A stretch of 57,688 bases of DNA from Acidobacteriaceae bacterium (GTDB lineage: Bacteria; Acidobacteriota; Terriglobia; Terriglobales; Acidobacteriaceae), in NCBI GenBank assembly GCA_903642265.1, contig CAHJWN010000018.1:1-57688 (forward strand), in the 5' to 3' direction. The notes beneath the pieces are model-generated. The model searched no databases and was not told the DNA's origin. It saw only the letters and a program-made list of their open reading frames with translations. This document shows, one piece after another, positions 1 through 6,889 of this stretch; the stretch's first letter is position 1; every line of letters begins with the position of its first letter. Both the position numbers and the translations under genes were made by a program.

Positions 1-31
1 GATTGCAGCTCTGCTCTACCTCATGAGGTAA
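1..31 (+). CDS. Small peptide, 3' end only (cut by window start)
   Basis: These bases are the last codons of a 27-residue ORF that is complete in the second copy (48209-48292). The stop is TAA at 29-31. Start, ribosome binding site and upstream hairpins lie outside the window here. See the complete copy for description. Confidence 0.4.
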   Translation, partial: IAALLYLMR

Positions 32-46
32 GGCAGATGTAGCAAC

Positions 47-186
47 CTTCCGGTGGGGTGGAGCCCGCCGGAAGTCATCAGCAGTATACGCTTTTCCGAA
101 TTTTGCGGAAACTTGCTCTGCTCGGGGGCCCCCGAGACCATTCCAGCAACCCGCTCGCTGCGAAGGGGACGTAAATTGCGGTTACG
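47..186 (+). ncRNA. Structured leader upstream of the three-gene cassette
   Basis: Four inverted repeats follow each other in the 163-base gap before the 350-residue gene. They are CTTCCGG/CCGGAAG at 47-53 and 68-74, TTTCCG/CGGAAA at 93-98 and 106-111, the perfect palindrome CTCGGGGGCCCCCGAG at 121-136, and CGTAA/TTACG at 170-174 and 182-186. Such density suggests a folded 5' leader RNA or a set of protein sites. No known riboswitch consensus was recognised, so the RNA reading is an inference. Confidence 0.4.
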
Positions 187-194
187 TATAAACT

Positions 195-1247
195 TTGACG
201 ACGTTTCAAAACGGGATGGAGCAGTCTGTGGCTGAGTTCGACGAACTGCTTACGCTGATCAAAGAGCACTGCACGGCGGATCAAATCAAGGGTGTACTGC
301 GGGGCGCAACCGGGAACAAAGACGTAAAGGTCAGTGCTGCCAGCAAAGAAGATCTCATTGAGAAGAATCTGCGCGACGCATTCCGGAGCCACTCGATAGA
401 CATCGAGCGATTACGCGACCTTCTCCGAGAAGCGGAAGAAAACGGCCCTCAGCACATCTACTATTTGCGTACGCCATCACGCGACGTTGCACAGACATTG
501 ACTCTTGACCATGTTCGTTCATCCCTTTTGGGTGCACAGAACCCTCGCCGTCCGACATATTCGCTCAAGAAAGAGGGGTATGTAGTTGCGGAGATCCGCC
601 CGTGGAACCGCAAGAAGCCTCTCGATTGGGTCGTGAAGTTCTATGGACATGAAACCAGGGAAGAAGCTACGGGCGAGATCATTCCAGATGGACCAAACCG
701 TCTCCTGAAGGTGTACGTACGGAAGGAATATAGGCATGTTTTGCTCGTGCGCTGGAACTCTCCCGATCTTCTGGAGCTACGCGTTCCGCGTGATTCTTCG
801 ATTCAGCGGGTGGACGGCTGGAGACGGTTTCTGGAGCAACAGTTACGCCCCGCTATCCCGTTTGACCGGTTTCGGCCTTGGGATCTCCGCAAAGTGTCCA
901 AAACGCTCTTCGATCTCGAAGCGAGCTACAAACGCATCTATCGCCTTGGGGACGCGAAGCTTGAAGATCCTCATCACAACGTTGTGACGTTCGAGTCGTA
1001 CTCCCCTGATGGCGATCTCTTCGCAGCTGCGGCTACCCAATCGGCGATGAAAGGTTTGCTCGATAATCAAGCCACACACAAGCAGCAACGTCTTCTCTGG
1101 TTGGAACAGCCTGATCAAGGAATTGAAGCCGATATCAGCACCCTAATTGGAACCCGCACAGAGAACGAAGTGACGTTCTCGCGTCACCACAACTCTCAAG
1201 GAATCGACTATGTTACCGGTCAGCTTCGAGCGTTTAGCAAACGCTGA
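195..1247 (+). CDS. Unknown protein, first gene of a three-gene cassette
   Basis: A 350-residue protein with no signal peptide or membrane segment, so probably cytoplasmic. TTG at 195 gives the longest form; ATG at 216 (residue 8) is an alternative start. The N-terminal 100 residues are charged and helical; the rest is mixed, with many aromatic and basic residues. No catalytic motif was recognised. The next gene starts inside its last 38 bases, and a third follows at once, so the three are probably cotranscribed and translationally coupled. The tight cassette on a plasmid beside SOS genes would suit a conflict or defence role, but that is only context. Confidence 0.7.
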   Translation: MTTFQNGMEQSVAEFDELLTLIKEHCTADQIKGVLRGATGNKDVKVSAASKEDLIEKNLRDAFRSHSIDIERLRDLLREAEENGPQHIYYLRTPSRDVAQTLTLDHVRSSLLGAQNPRRPTYSLKKEGYVVAEIRPWNRKKPLDWVVKFYGHETREEATGEIIPDGPNRLLKVYVRKEYRHVLLVRWNSPDLLELRVPRDSSIQRVDGWRRFLEQQLRPAIPFDRFRPWDLRKVSKTLFDLEASYKRIYRLGDAKLEDPHHNVVTFESYSPDGDLFAAAATQSAMKGLLDNQATHKQQRLLWLEQPDQGIEADISTLIGTRTENEVTFSRHHNSQGIDYVTGQLRAFSKR

Positions 1248-1575
1248 TCCCGAACACAGCAAAACATTTTCAATCCTCGACCAGTGGGTTCAGAGTCATC
1301 AGGATTGGCGATGGATTGTGCCTGGAATCGTCGCCCGTGATAACCCCTTTCTGGACGCGTATGACTTGGCCGAAGCCCTCCAAGTCGCAGTAGCGGCTGG
1401 CCTCCTTCGGCTGCAGTACACGGTTCTTACACCTTCCGGCGTTCTGGCCAACGACTCTTTTGACGACCCACGGGAAGTCCCTCCAGAACTGCCGGATAGG
1501 CAGGAGAACTTTTTTGCTACCAGTAATTACCCCCTGGTGCCGGTCTACTTCCCTCTCCGGATGGCCCGCATCTGA
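1210..1575 (+). CDS. Unknown protein, second gene of the cassette
   Basis: A 121-residue protein starting at ATG 1210 and overlapping the previous gene by 38 bases in another frame. The middle part (about residues 30-75) alternates helices and short strands, as in a winged helix: an Asp-Ala-Tyr-Asp-Leu-Ala-Glu-Ala-Leu helix is followed by a Gly-Leu-Leu turn and a short strand. The C-terminus is Pro-rich. It has no membrane segment and no recognised family. It ends two bases before the third gene, which supports a single transcript. A DNA-binding or adaptor role is a guess. Confidence 0.65.
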   Translation: MLPVSFERLANADPEHSKTFSILDQWVQSHQDWRWIVPGIVARDNPFLDAYDLAEALQVAVAAGLLRLQYTVLTPSGVLANDSFDDPREVPPELPDRQENFFATSNYPLVPVYFPLRMARI

Positions 1576-1577
1576 CC

Positions 1578-2123
1578 ATGCTCGCCCCGACCCAGATCCG
1601 GTCACTTATTCGAAATTGTGCGGAGCAGATCGACCGTCACAACGACCGAATACGTGCTTTGCAGAACGAAATGCTGGATCAGGTCCCCCTTGAACAATGG
1701 CCTGTCGCTATGGCAGCTTTAGACGCAATCTTAGGAAAGAACAGGATCATTCATATGGCAGAGAACAATAACTTCTCCAACGTAGGCGTTGCGAATACAG
1801 GCCAGATGAGCGGAACGATCACCGGTAGCAGCCAGCACGTGGAGCTGAATGAGAATGCGAAGGAACTTTTCGCGGCTTTCGAGCATTTCAAAAAGGAAAT
1901 CACCGCTGCCCCAACCCTCACCACCGAACAGCGAGAAGATGCTCTTGGAGCCGTATCCGAGCTAGAAGAGCAAGCGAACAAGCCTGCCGAAGGGCGGATT
2001 ATGAGTAAGGTACGCAATGCCGTGGCGGCGTTGAAGACCCTATCGTCTGGAACTACGGCCATACATGGACTTTACGAACAAGTGCATCCGCTCCTTCTGG
2101 CACACTTCCACCTGCCGCACTAG
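1578..2123 (+). CDS. Helical protein with an Asn/Gly-rich motif, third gene of the cassette
   Basis: A 181-residue protein in three parts. Residues 1-58 are a helical N-terminus. Residues about 62-82 form a short Asn/Gly/Thr-rich segment (NVGVANTGQMSGTITG). Residues 90-180 are a helical domain rich in Leu, Ala and Glu. Small proteins with an N/G-rich beta-prone segment joined to a helical bundle recur beside bacterial conflict genes, and some carry amyloid-like signalling motifs; placing this one there is an inference. ATG 1755 is a second possible start that would put the N/G motif near the N-terminus. The gene converges on umuC, with eight bases between stops. Confidence 0.65.
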   Translation: MLAPTQIRSLIRNCAEQIDRHNDRIRALQNEMLDQVPLEQWPVAMAALDAILGKNRIIHMAENNNFSNVGVANTGQMSGTITGSSQHVELNENAKELFAAFEHFKKEITAAPTLTTEQREDALGAVSELEEQANKPAEGRIMSKVRNAVAALKTLSSGTTAIHGLYEQVHPLLLAHFHLPH

Positions 2124-2131
2124 GCGACTCT

Positions 2132-3406
2132 CTACCTGGACCGAACCCGAGGCAACTCGTCCCACCGGGTCGTCCATCGTTGCGACAGATGCTCAGCACG
2201 AAGCTTCCAGGCCGAGTCCTTAGGACCGGCAGCCAGGATGCGAACGGTACCGCGTCCAAGCTTCGCATTGAGCTGGTCTACGGCTTTCCAAGCCCATTCT
2301 CTTCGCTCACGGTCAAGCTCACTCCACAAGGCCGGTTGCTGCACTGCCTCCGGCAGCAGCTCCGTTATCATCACGCCACACTTCGAGTAGCGGAAGCCGT
2401 CTCGCCAAAGCCGTTCGCCCAGCCGAACGGCAAGACCGACCACCTCCCCGGTGTCGTTAGTTGTCGCAACGAAGCGGGCCGAGGCTCCATTGGAGTAGAA
2501 CGGGTCCTGGTTGAAGGTGCTGGTGTGCATGAAAACAAAAAGGTTGTCGGCGGCCACCTTATAGCGGCGCATCTTCTCCGCAGCTCGCGTCGCGTAGCTT
2601 GCGAGAGCTTCCCGCATCGCCGTCCAGGAGGTGACGGGCGCTCCGAAGCTCCGGGTCACGGCAATTCCCTTCCGCGTCGGCTCCACCAATTCCAAAGGCA
2701 TGCAGGAGATCCCGCGCAGCTCGTACACCGTCCGGCTCCCGGTCACGGTCATTAGAGCGCGAGCGTCATCCGGTTTGAGGGCGGCTAGATCCGCCGCCGT
2801 CAGGATTCCAATCTTCGCGAGCTTGGCGGCCGATGCTCCGCCGATGCCCCAAACCTCTTCGACCGGCACGGTGGGCAGCAGCTCCGCCCGCACCCGGCTG
2901 GAACGCAGATCGCAGACCCCGCGATACTGCGGACGTTTCTTGGCGATGAAGTTGGCCACCTTCGCAAGGGTCTTCGTAGGCGCAATGCCAACACAAGTGG
3001 GGATGCCGACCCAGCGGTGAACGCGATCGCGCAGCTCACGCGCCAGCGGCTCGACTTCCCTGCCGTTGAATTCGCCCAAGTTCAGAAAACTCTCGTCAAT
3101 CGAATAGGTCTCGACTGTAGGAACCATCGAGCCCAGCGTGTCTCCCACACGTCTCGACAAGTCGCCATAGAGGGCGTAATTTGAGCTGAACACCCGAACG
3201 TTCTCGCGCCGGATCAGGTCGCGAATCTTGAACTCGGGGTCTCCCATTTTTATCCCAAGCAATTTTGCTTCGGCACTCCGAGCGACAGCACAGCCGTCAT
3301 TATTCGACAGCACAATGACGGGCTTTCCTTCCAGGTCAGGCCGGAAGACACGCTCGCAGCTCACATAGAAGTTGTTGCAGTCGATGAGGCCGAAAAGCTC
3401 GCCCAT
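2132..3406 (-). CDS. umuC: UmuC-type Y-family DNA polymerase V subunit
   Basis: A 424-residue protein of normal UmuC length. The palm is clear: the N-terminal DCNNFYVSCERVF motif carries the first metal-binding Asp, and YSIDESFL carries the catalytic Asp-Glu pair near residue 103. Helix-hairpin-helix and little-finger regions follow, with the extended UmuC C-terminus. With cleaved UmuD it should form a translesion polymerase that copies damaged DNA during the SOS response. It starts three bases after the umuD stop, so the two are one operon. A second copy lies at 50393-51667. Plasmid umuDC-like pairs (mucAB, impCAB, rulAB) are well known. Confidence 0.95.
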   Translation of the reverse strand: MGELFGLIDCNNFYVSCERVFRPDLEGKPVIVLSNNDGCAVARSAEAKLLGIKMGDPEFKIRDLIRRENVRVFSSNYALYGDLSRRVGDTLGSMVPTVETYSIDESFLNLGEFNGREVEPLARELRDRVHRWVGIPTCVGIAPTKTLAKVANFIAKKRPQYRGVCDLRSSRVRAELLPTVPVEEVWGIGGASAAKLAKIGILTAADLAALKPDDARALMTVTGSRTVYELRGISCMPLELVEPTRKGIAVTRSFGAPVTSWTAMREALASYATRAAEKMRRYKVAADNLFVFMHTSTFNQDPFYSNGASARFVATTNDTGEVVGLAVRLGERLWRDGFRYSKCGVMITELLPEAVQQPALWSELDRERREWAWKAVDQLNAKLGRGTVRILAAGPKDSAWKLRAEHLSQRWTTRWDELPRVRSR

Positions 3407-3409
3407 GGT

Positions 3410-3844
3410 CTACCGCAGAGTGTGAATTGCGTGCTTCACCACACCAAAGACGTGAAGATCTTCCCCCACGGAAACGCAGAGCGGCTGATAGCGTGGGTTG
3501 GCCGGATCGAGCCAGATGCAGTCCGGTCCCCGGCGCAGCCGCTTGACCGTGTACTCGCCGTTGACGGCCACCACAACAACGCTGCCGTTCTCCGGCTTGG
3601 CCGCCCGGTCCACCACCAGCAGATCGCCGTCCAAGATTCCGGCGTCCTTCATGGAATCTCCGTCGACCCGCATCATGAATGTCGCGGCCTTGTTCTCGAT
3701 TAGGTATTCCGTCAAGTCGAGGGGTGTTTCCAGATAATCTTCTGCGGGACTCGGGAAGCCCGCTGGCACCCGCCCGTCGAAATACGGCAACACCATTGGC
3801 CAATTTGCAGCCCACTCCACCAGTTCCAAACTCATACTCGGCAC
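3410..3844 (-). CDS. umuD: UmuD-type S24 peptidase, polymerase V accessory subunit
   Basis: A 144-residue protein with the full S24 layout. The predicted self-cleavage site is Ala28-Gly29, in RVPAGFPSPAEDY. The nucleophile is Ser64 in GDSMKDAG and the general base Lys101 in EYTVKRL. Spacing between the three matches E. coli UmuD (Cys24-Gly25, Ser60, Lys97) with a constant shift of four residues, which supports this start. RecA-stimulated self-cleavage would give UmuD', the active partner of UmuC. It is the first gene of the umuDC operon, and the upstream gap holds a nested inverted repeat that may be its operator. Confidence 0.95.
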   Translation of the reverse strand: MPSMSLELVEWAANWPMVLPYFDGRVPAGFPSPAEDYLETPLDLTEYLIENKAATFMMRVDGDSMKDAGILDGDLLVVDRAAKPENGSVVVVAVNGEYTVKRLRRGPDCIWLDPANPRYQPLCVSVGEDLHVFGVVKHAIHTLR

Positions 3845-3865
3845 CTGTCAGAGGTATAGCAGTAG

Positions 3866-3921
3866 TGGCGAAGGAAAAGCGAAAGTATTCTTTAGAAGAG
3901 CATACTTGTCCAGTTTCGCCA
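3866..3921. promoter_or_regulatory. Nested inverted repeats between umuD and a divergent gene (possible operator)
   Basis: The outer arms are TGGCGAA at 3866-3872 and TTCGCCA at 3915-3921. The inner arms are AAGTAT at 3883-3888 and ATACTT at 3902-3907. They lie in the 140-base gap between the umuD start and the start of the HEXXH gene, where a LexA-type or other SOS operator is expected. The sequence does not match the E. coli LexA box. Identical copy at 52127-52182. Confidence 0.35.
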
Positions 3922-3984
3922 TTGTGCCTAGCCATATAGATAATAAAGTGTCTAGGAGAATATGGAGACACGATCCCGAGAGCC

Positions 3985-4578
3985 ATGACCACCACCCAGA
4001 AACTCTTCGCTTCTATAATTCTCGTCGCAGGGCTGATTTCTGCCGCTCCGAAACAACAGAACTGGTGGAAAGACAGTGCCCCGGTTCACCAGGGCACATC
4101 AGCGTGGCATCCGTTCCGCCAGTACAGCCCCGACATAGAACGCGGGCTCTCAATCCTGGAGACCGTTGAACCCGATGAGGTCAGCTACATTCGGTCCCGC
4201 GGGTACCCAATCACGTTCATTCCTGGGATTCCAGGCACGATGGCCGACACCACGCCTTTCGGTGTGATCGAAATTCCGTACCGCTTTCAAAATCAGCCCC
4301 CGCAGCTCGCTGTTGTGCTATCGCATGAGATCGTGCACGAACAACGACACGATCCCATTACAAACCCGCCCGTTTATCCACTGTGGAGACGTCTGCTCTG
4401 GCACCAAGAGGAAGAAATTGCACAATACGGATCTCTGGGTCGCCTTCAGACTTCGCCACCGGTACCCATCAGTGTGGAAAGTCCTTGGGAGGGGCTGGTT
4501 CTTGGAACCGTTGATCTACTGGTTCGTCGGGCCGTTTCTTCTCTTGGACCTAAGCTGCCTAGCGCTGCTCGGCTTTAG
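3985..4578 (+). CDS. Predicted secreted HEXXH metallopeptidase-like protein
   Basis: A 197-residue protein with a clear N-terminal signal peptide (hydrophobic residues 8-20, cut near Ala-Ala). HEIVH at about residue 114 is a gluzincin-type zinc motif, and a downstream acidic stretch in HQEEEIAQYG could supply the third ligand. This suggests a periplasmic or exported zinc peptidase, though no family was recognised. From about 4440 the +1 frame (to 4639) encodes a convincing transmembrane segment with a basic tail, while this frame becomes less convincing, so the native C-terminus may lie in the other frame through an indel. Divergent from umuD; the second copy is identical. Confidence 0.6.
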   Translation: MTTTQKLFASIILVAGLISAAPKQQNWWKDSAPVHQGTSAWHPFRQYSPDIERGLSILETVEPDEVSYIRSRGYPITFIPGIPGTMADTTPFGVIEIPYRFQNQPPQLAVVLSHEIVHEQRHDPITNPPVYPLWRRLLWHQEEEIAQYGSLGRLQTSPPVPISVESPWEGLVLGTVDLLVRRAVSSLGPKLPSAARL

Positions 4579-4656
4579 CGTCAGAAAAGACGTTTACAAG
4601 TTGTTTGCTCCGCAACCCTCAAAACACCGAACAGCATGACGGTCGAGTAGGCTAGG

Positions 4657-5376
4657 CTAAAGCGGCAACTCACCATCCTCGGCGGCTTTCGCCGCCGCAC
4701 GCATCATCTCTGGCCCGTTGTTCCGAATGTTTCCAACCTTCTGGTTTGCCTCAAAGACTTCCATCTCTTCGGACTCGTAAGGCCGTAGCAGATCGAGCGG
4801 CAAGCGCTCGGTCTCATCCCGATCCAACCAGCGGTCATAGTCTCGCGAGTGAAGGATGACGGGCATGCGCGGATGAATCCGCGCCATCAGCTCGTTGGCT
4901 TCTGTGGTCACGATGGCGAAGGACTGGAGCCAGTGTCCCTGCGAATCTTTCCAGGCGTCCCAGAGGCCCGCAAAGCCCATCAGGTTTCCATTGGTCAGCT
5001 CGAAGGAGTAGGGCTGCTTCGGTGGCTTCCCTTCCTTCGGCCACTCGTAGAAGCTGTTGACCGGGACGATGCAGCGGCGTTTCTTGAACGGCTCTCGCCA
5101 CGTCGGAGCCTTCGTGATCGTCTCCGCTCTCGCGTTGATAGTCGAGAGACCTTTTACGTCTTTCAGATCCTTTGTGAAGAACGGCACCAGACCCCATCGC
5201 GCCAACACCAGCTCACGATCGCCCGTCTCTCTGCTCTGCCGAATGATGGGCTGGTGCGTCGTCGGCGCTACGTTGTAGTCGGCGTCAGGCAAAGGAAACT
5301 CTGCCGGGTTTGGTGCGGCCCGAAAGTGTTCCGCGATCTTCTGCTTATCGCTCCGGCGAACGTATCGGCCACACAT
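4657..5376 (-). CDS. yedK: SRAP domain protein (HMCES/YedK family)
   Basis: A 239-residue protein starting MCGRY, so Met removal exposes the catalytic Cys2. The family landmarks follow: NARAET near residue 81, an FYEWPK motif near residue 109, and a His in PVILHSRDYD near residue 175. SRAP proteins form a stable thiazolidine crosslink with abasic sites in single-stranded DNA and shield them. With umuDC and ssb nearby, a role in tolerating damaged ssDNA, for instance during conjugative entry, is likely. It is 18 bases downstream of the membrane protein gene and probably cotranscribed. A second copy lies at 52918-53637. Confidence 0.93.
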   Translation of the reverse strand: MCGRYVRRSDKQKIAEHFRAAPNPAEFPLPDADYNVAPTTHQPIIRQSRETGDRELVLARWGLVPFFTKDLKDVKGLSTINARAETITKAPTWREPFKKRRCIVPVNSFYEWPKEGKPPKQPYSFELTNGNLMGFAGLWDAWKDSQGHWLQSFAIVTTEANELMARIHPRMPVILHSRDYDRWLDRDETERLPLDLLRPYESEEMEVFEANQKVGNIRNNGPEMMRAAAKAAEDGELPL

Positions 5377-5394
5377 CTTTCTTCTCCTTCTACG

Positions 5395-5883
5395 CTAATG
5401 AGGCCAGTGCAGGCGAGCGAGAGCGTTCCAGTTGAAGCCGAAAAGATATACCCACATCACTACGAACAGTGCGGGGACGATCAAGACGAGTTGCGAATAT
5501 TCGTATTGGATTTGCGGACCACGTTTGCCCCGACGTGCCTCTCTCCAGGTATCAAAATCGGACGCTAGCTCTATAGTTGGAGGCCGTTGTTGCATCGACC
5601 CTTCGGCGCGAAGCACTCGATCAAACTCAATCAACTTGCTCCACCAGTACCGGATATAGCCCTGTTGCTTTTGACAACTGAAAATCCAGACTATAGCAAA
5701 TAAGCAGGCGATCAATGCACCGAACGCCGCTGTCCAATGATGATTGGCTGAGATGAGCCAGTCAGCACCAAGCGCGGCTGTCTCGAAACCAGCGAAATAG
5801 GTGTTGCGCGTCCAGTAGGAGTCGATCTGAAAACGCCACGTCTCAAAAGTCTGCTTGTACAGCTCCATGAACTCAGGCGTCAT
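5395..5883 (-). CDS. Two-helix inner membrane protein, RipA-like
   Basis: A 162-residue protein with two membrane segments, about residues 47-68 (AAFGALIACLFAIVWIF) and 130-150 (LVLIVPALFVVMWVYLFGF). Between them is an aromatic and basic cytoplasmic region (QGYIRYWWSKLIEFDR). The arrangement recalls the RipA family of octameric membrane proteins, but the match is by eye only. It precedes the SRAP gene on the same strand. No enzymatic motif is visible. The second copy is identical. Confidence 0.6.
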   Translation of the reverse strand: MTPEFMELYKQTFETWRFQIDSYWTRNTYFAGFETAALGADWLISANHHWTAAFGALIACLFAIVWIFSCQKQQGYIRYWWSKLIEFDRVLRAEGSMQQRPPTIELASDFDTWREARRGKRGPQIQYEYSQLVLIVPALFVVMWVYLFGFNWNALARLHWPH

Positions 5884-5915
5884 TATGAAGTCCTTCCATC
5901 CACTTTAGATCCGTA

Positions 5916-6028
5916 GGGGGAGGTCTCCCCCTGCTTCCAGAGTGCGCCGACGGAAAACCGGCCCACTCTTCCATCACCCCCACTGCGGGGGTACCCCGCA
6001 ACGCCCCAAGAACAAGCAACAGCAACAG
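5916..6028 (+). ncRNA. Dispersed structured intergenic element, copy E1
   Basis: First of three related GC-rich elements (others at 9186 and 17418). In order it holds a GGGGGA/TCCCCC hairpin, an AGAGTG/CACTCT outer stem enclosing GCCG/CGGC, a TGCGGGG/CCCCGCA hairpin and a CAACAG-rich tail. The outer stem differs from the other copies (AGAGGTG/CACCTCT) on both arms at once, so pairing is kept. That favours a folded RNA. E1 lies between the start of the membrane protein gene and the ssb promoter. Confidence 0.5.
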
Positions 6029-6235
6029 CCCCCTAAGGGGCTCCGCCCCTAGCGCGCGCAAGAGCCACCTTTATCTTCCGCGCTTCGCTTGTGCAGACCG
6101 CCTGCGGCGCCCTTCGGGAAAGGAATCCGGCTCTTGCACTTGCCACCCCCGCAGGCGTGGGCCTGGGCCAAGGCGTGTCTCAAAAGAGACACAGCCAAAC
6201 CATTTCAAAACGAGGCTGCCATGCTCACCGCCCTT

Positions 6236-6273
6236 TGTCCAGAAAGAGGCTCCACAACACGTGTAGTAAGTAG
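6236..6273 (+). promoter_or_regulatory. Dispersed site S, copy 1
   Basis: TGTCCAGAAA, exactly 12 bases, then CACGTGTAGTA and (A/G)(A/G)TAG. The same bipartite site with identical spacing occurs at 11580 and 19032, with the middle 12 bases not conserved. The core CACGTG is palindromic. It lies about 90 bases upstream of the ssb promoter. A centromere, operator or recombination site is possible; the function is unknown. Confidence 0.5.
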
Positions 6274-6328
6274 GCGCCGACTTTCCCAAGGTCAGCTTTC
6301 TTTCATTTCAAATGTTTACTTTTTTAAC

Positions 6329-6356
6329 TTGCTAATAAACTATAAAGGAGTATACT
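6329..6356 (+). promoter_or_regulatory. Predicted sigma-70 promoter of ssb
   Basis: TTGCTA at 6329-6334, a 16-base spacer and TATACT at 6351-6356. The same elements and spacing occur in front of the ArdC-like gene (9580-9607), and conservation continues into the start of the transcript. Initiation near 6362 would give a leader of about 90 bases holding two hairpins. Confidence 0.6.
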
Positions 6357-6368
6357 TAGAAACAGAGA

Positions 6369-6423
6369 GGGGATGAGAAACAACCCCGATCAGCCCAACC
6401 ATTGACAGTGCGGGAACACTGTC
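6369..6423 (+). promoter_or_regulatory. 5' leader hairpins of ssb
   Basis: Two stem-loops lie between the promoter and the ssb start. The first pairs GGGG (6369-6372) with CCCC (6384-6387). The second pairs GACAGTG (6404-6410) with CACTGTC (6417-6423) around the loop CGGGAA. Versions of the second hairpin with the same loop precede parB and the ArdC-like gene, with compensating stem changes. A tiny ORF (ATG 6373, TGA 6403) runs through the leader; its translation is unproven. Confidence 0.55.
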
Positions 6424-6451
6424 CACAGCCAGAAACACAGGAGAAACCACA

Positions 6452-6805
6452 ATGATCAACAACCTCAATCGTTCCGTCTTTATGGGCCACCTTGGAGCCG
6501 ATGCAAAGCAGGATGGAGACAACAAGCCCGTCACGTTCGCCATCGCCGTATCTTCCCATTGGAACGACAACGCGGGAGATCGTCAGACGCGTACCGATTG
6601 GCACAACGTCGTGGTCTTTGGGAATCTGCGCAAGTACGCCGTCAAGCTGAAGAAGGGAGACCGTGTGTACATCGAGGCCGAGGCACGAAACAACAACTAC
6701 GAAAAGAAGATTGGCGGTGAAACCGTCAAGTTCCGCGAGACTGAGTTCCTTGCCGCAGAGATCGAGCGAGTAGCAGCGAAGGCCGACGCAGAGAACGACG
6801 AGTAA
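6452..6805 (+). CDS. ssb: Plasmid single-stranded DNA-binding protein
   Basis: A 117-residue protein that is essentially one OB fold: N-terminal NRSVFMGHLGADAK, central RTDWHNVVVFGN, then KKGDRVYIEAEARNN, all typical of SSB. It binds ssDNA during replication and transfer. It stops soon after the fold, ending in Glu-Asn-Asp-Glu. It therefore lacks the long linker and the acidic DDDIPF-type tip through which cellular SSB recruits partners. AGGAG sits ahead of ATG 6452. The hairpin leader shared with parB and the ArdC-like gene suggests common post-transcriptional control. The second copy is identical. Confidence 0.93.
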   Translation: MINNLNRSVFMGHLGADAKQDGDNKPVTFAIAVSSHWNDNAGDRQTRTDWHNVVVFGNLRKYAVKLKKGDRVYIEAEARNNNYEKKIGGETVKFRETEFLAAEIERVAAKADAENDE

Positions 6806-6826
6806 ACCAGAGTCAAGGTCTTAGGT

Positions 6827-6850
6827 GGGGCAGTGCGGGAACACTGCCCC
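6827..6850 (+). promoter_or_regulatory. CGGGAA-loop hairpin upstream of parB
   Basis: GGGGCAGTG (6827-6835) pairs with CACTGCCCC (6842-6850) around CGGGAA. Compared with the ssb leader, GAC/GTC at the base of the stem has become GGC/GCC on both arms, a compensatory change. It lies 22 bases after the ssb stop and 39 before parB, so it is probably in an ssb-parB transcript. Confidence 0.55.
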
Positions 6851-6889
6851 CAACCATAACGACGCACATACCGCACAGGAGATGCGATC

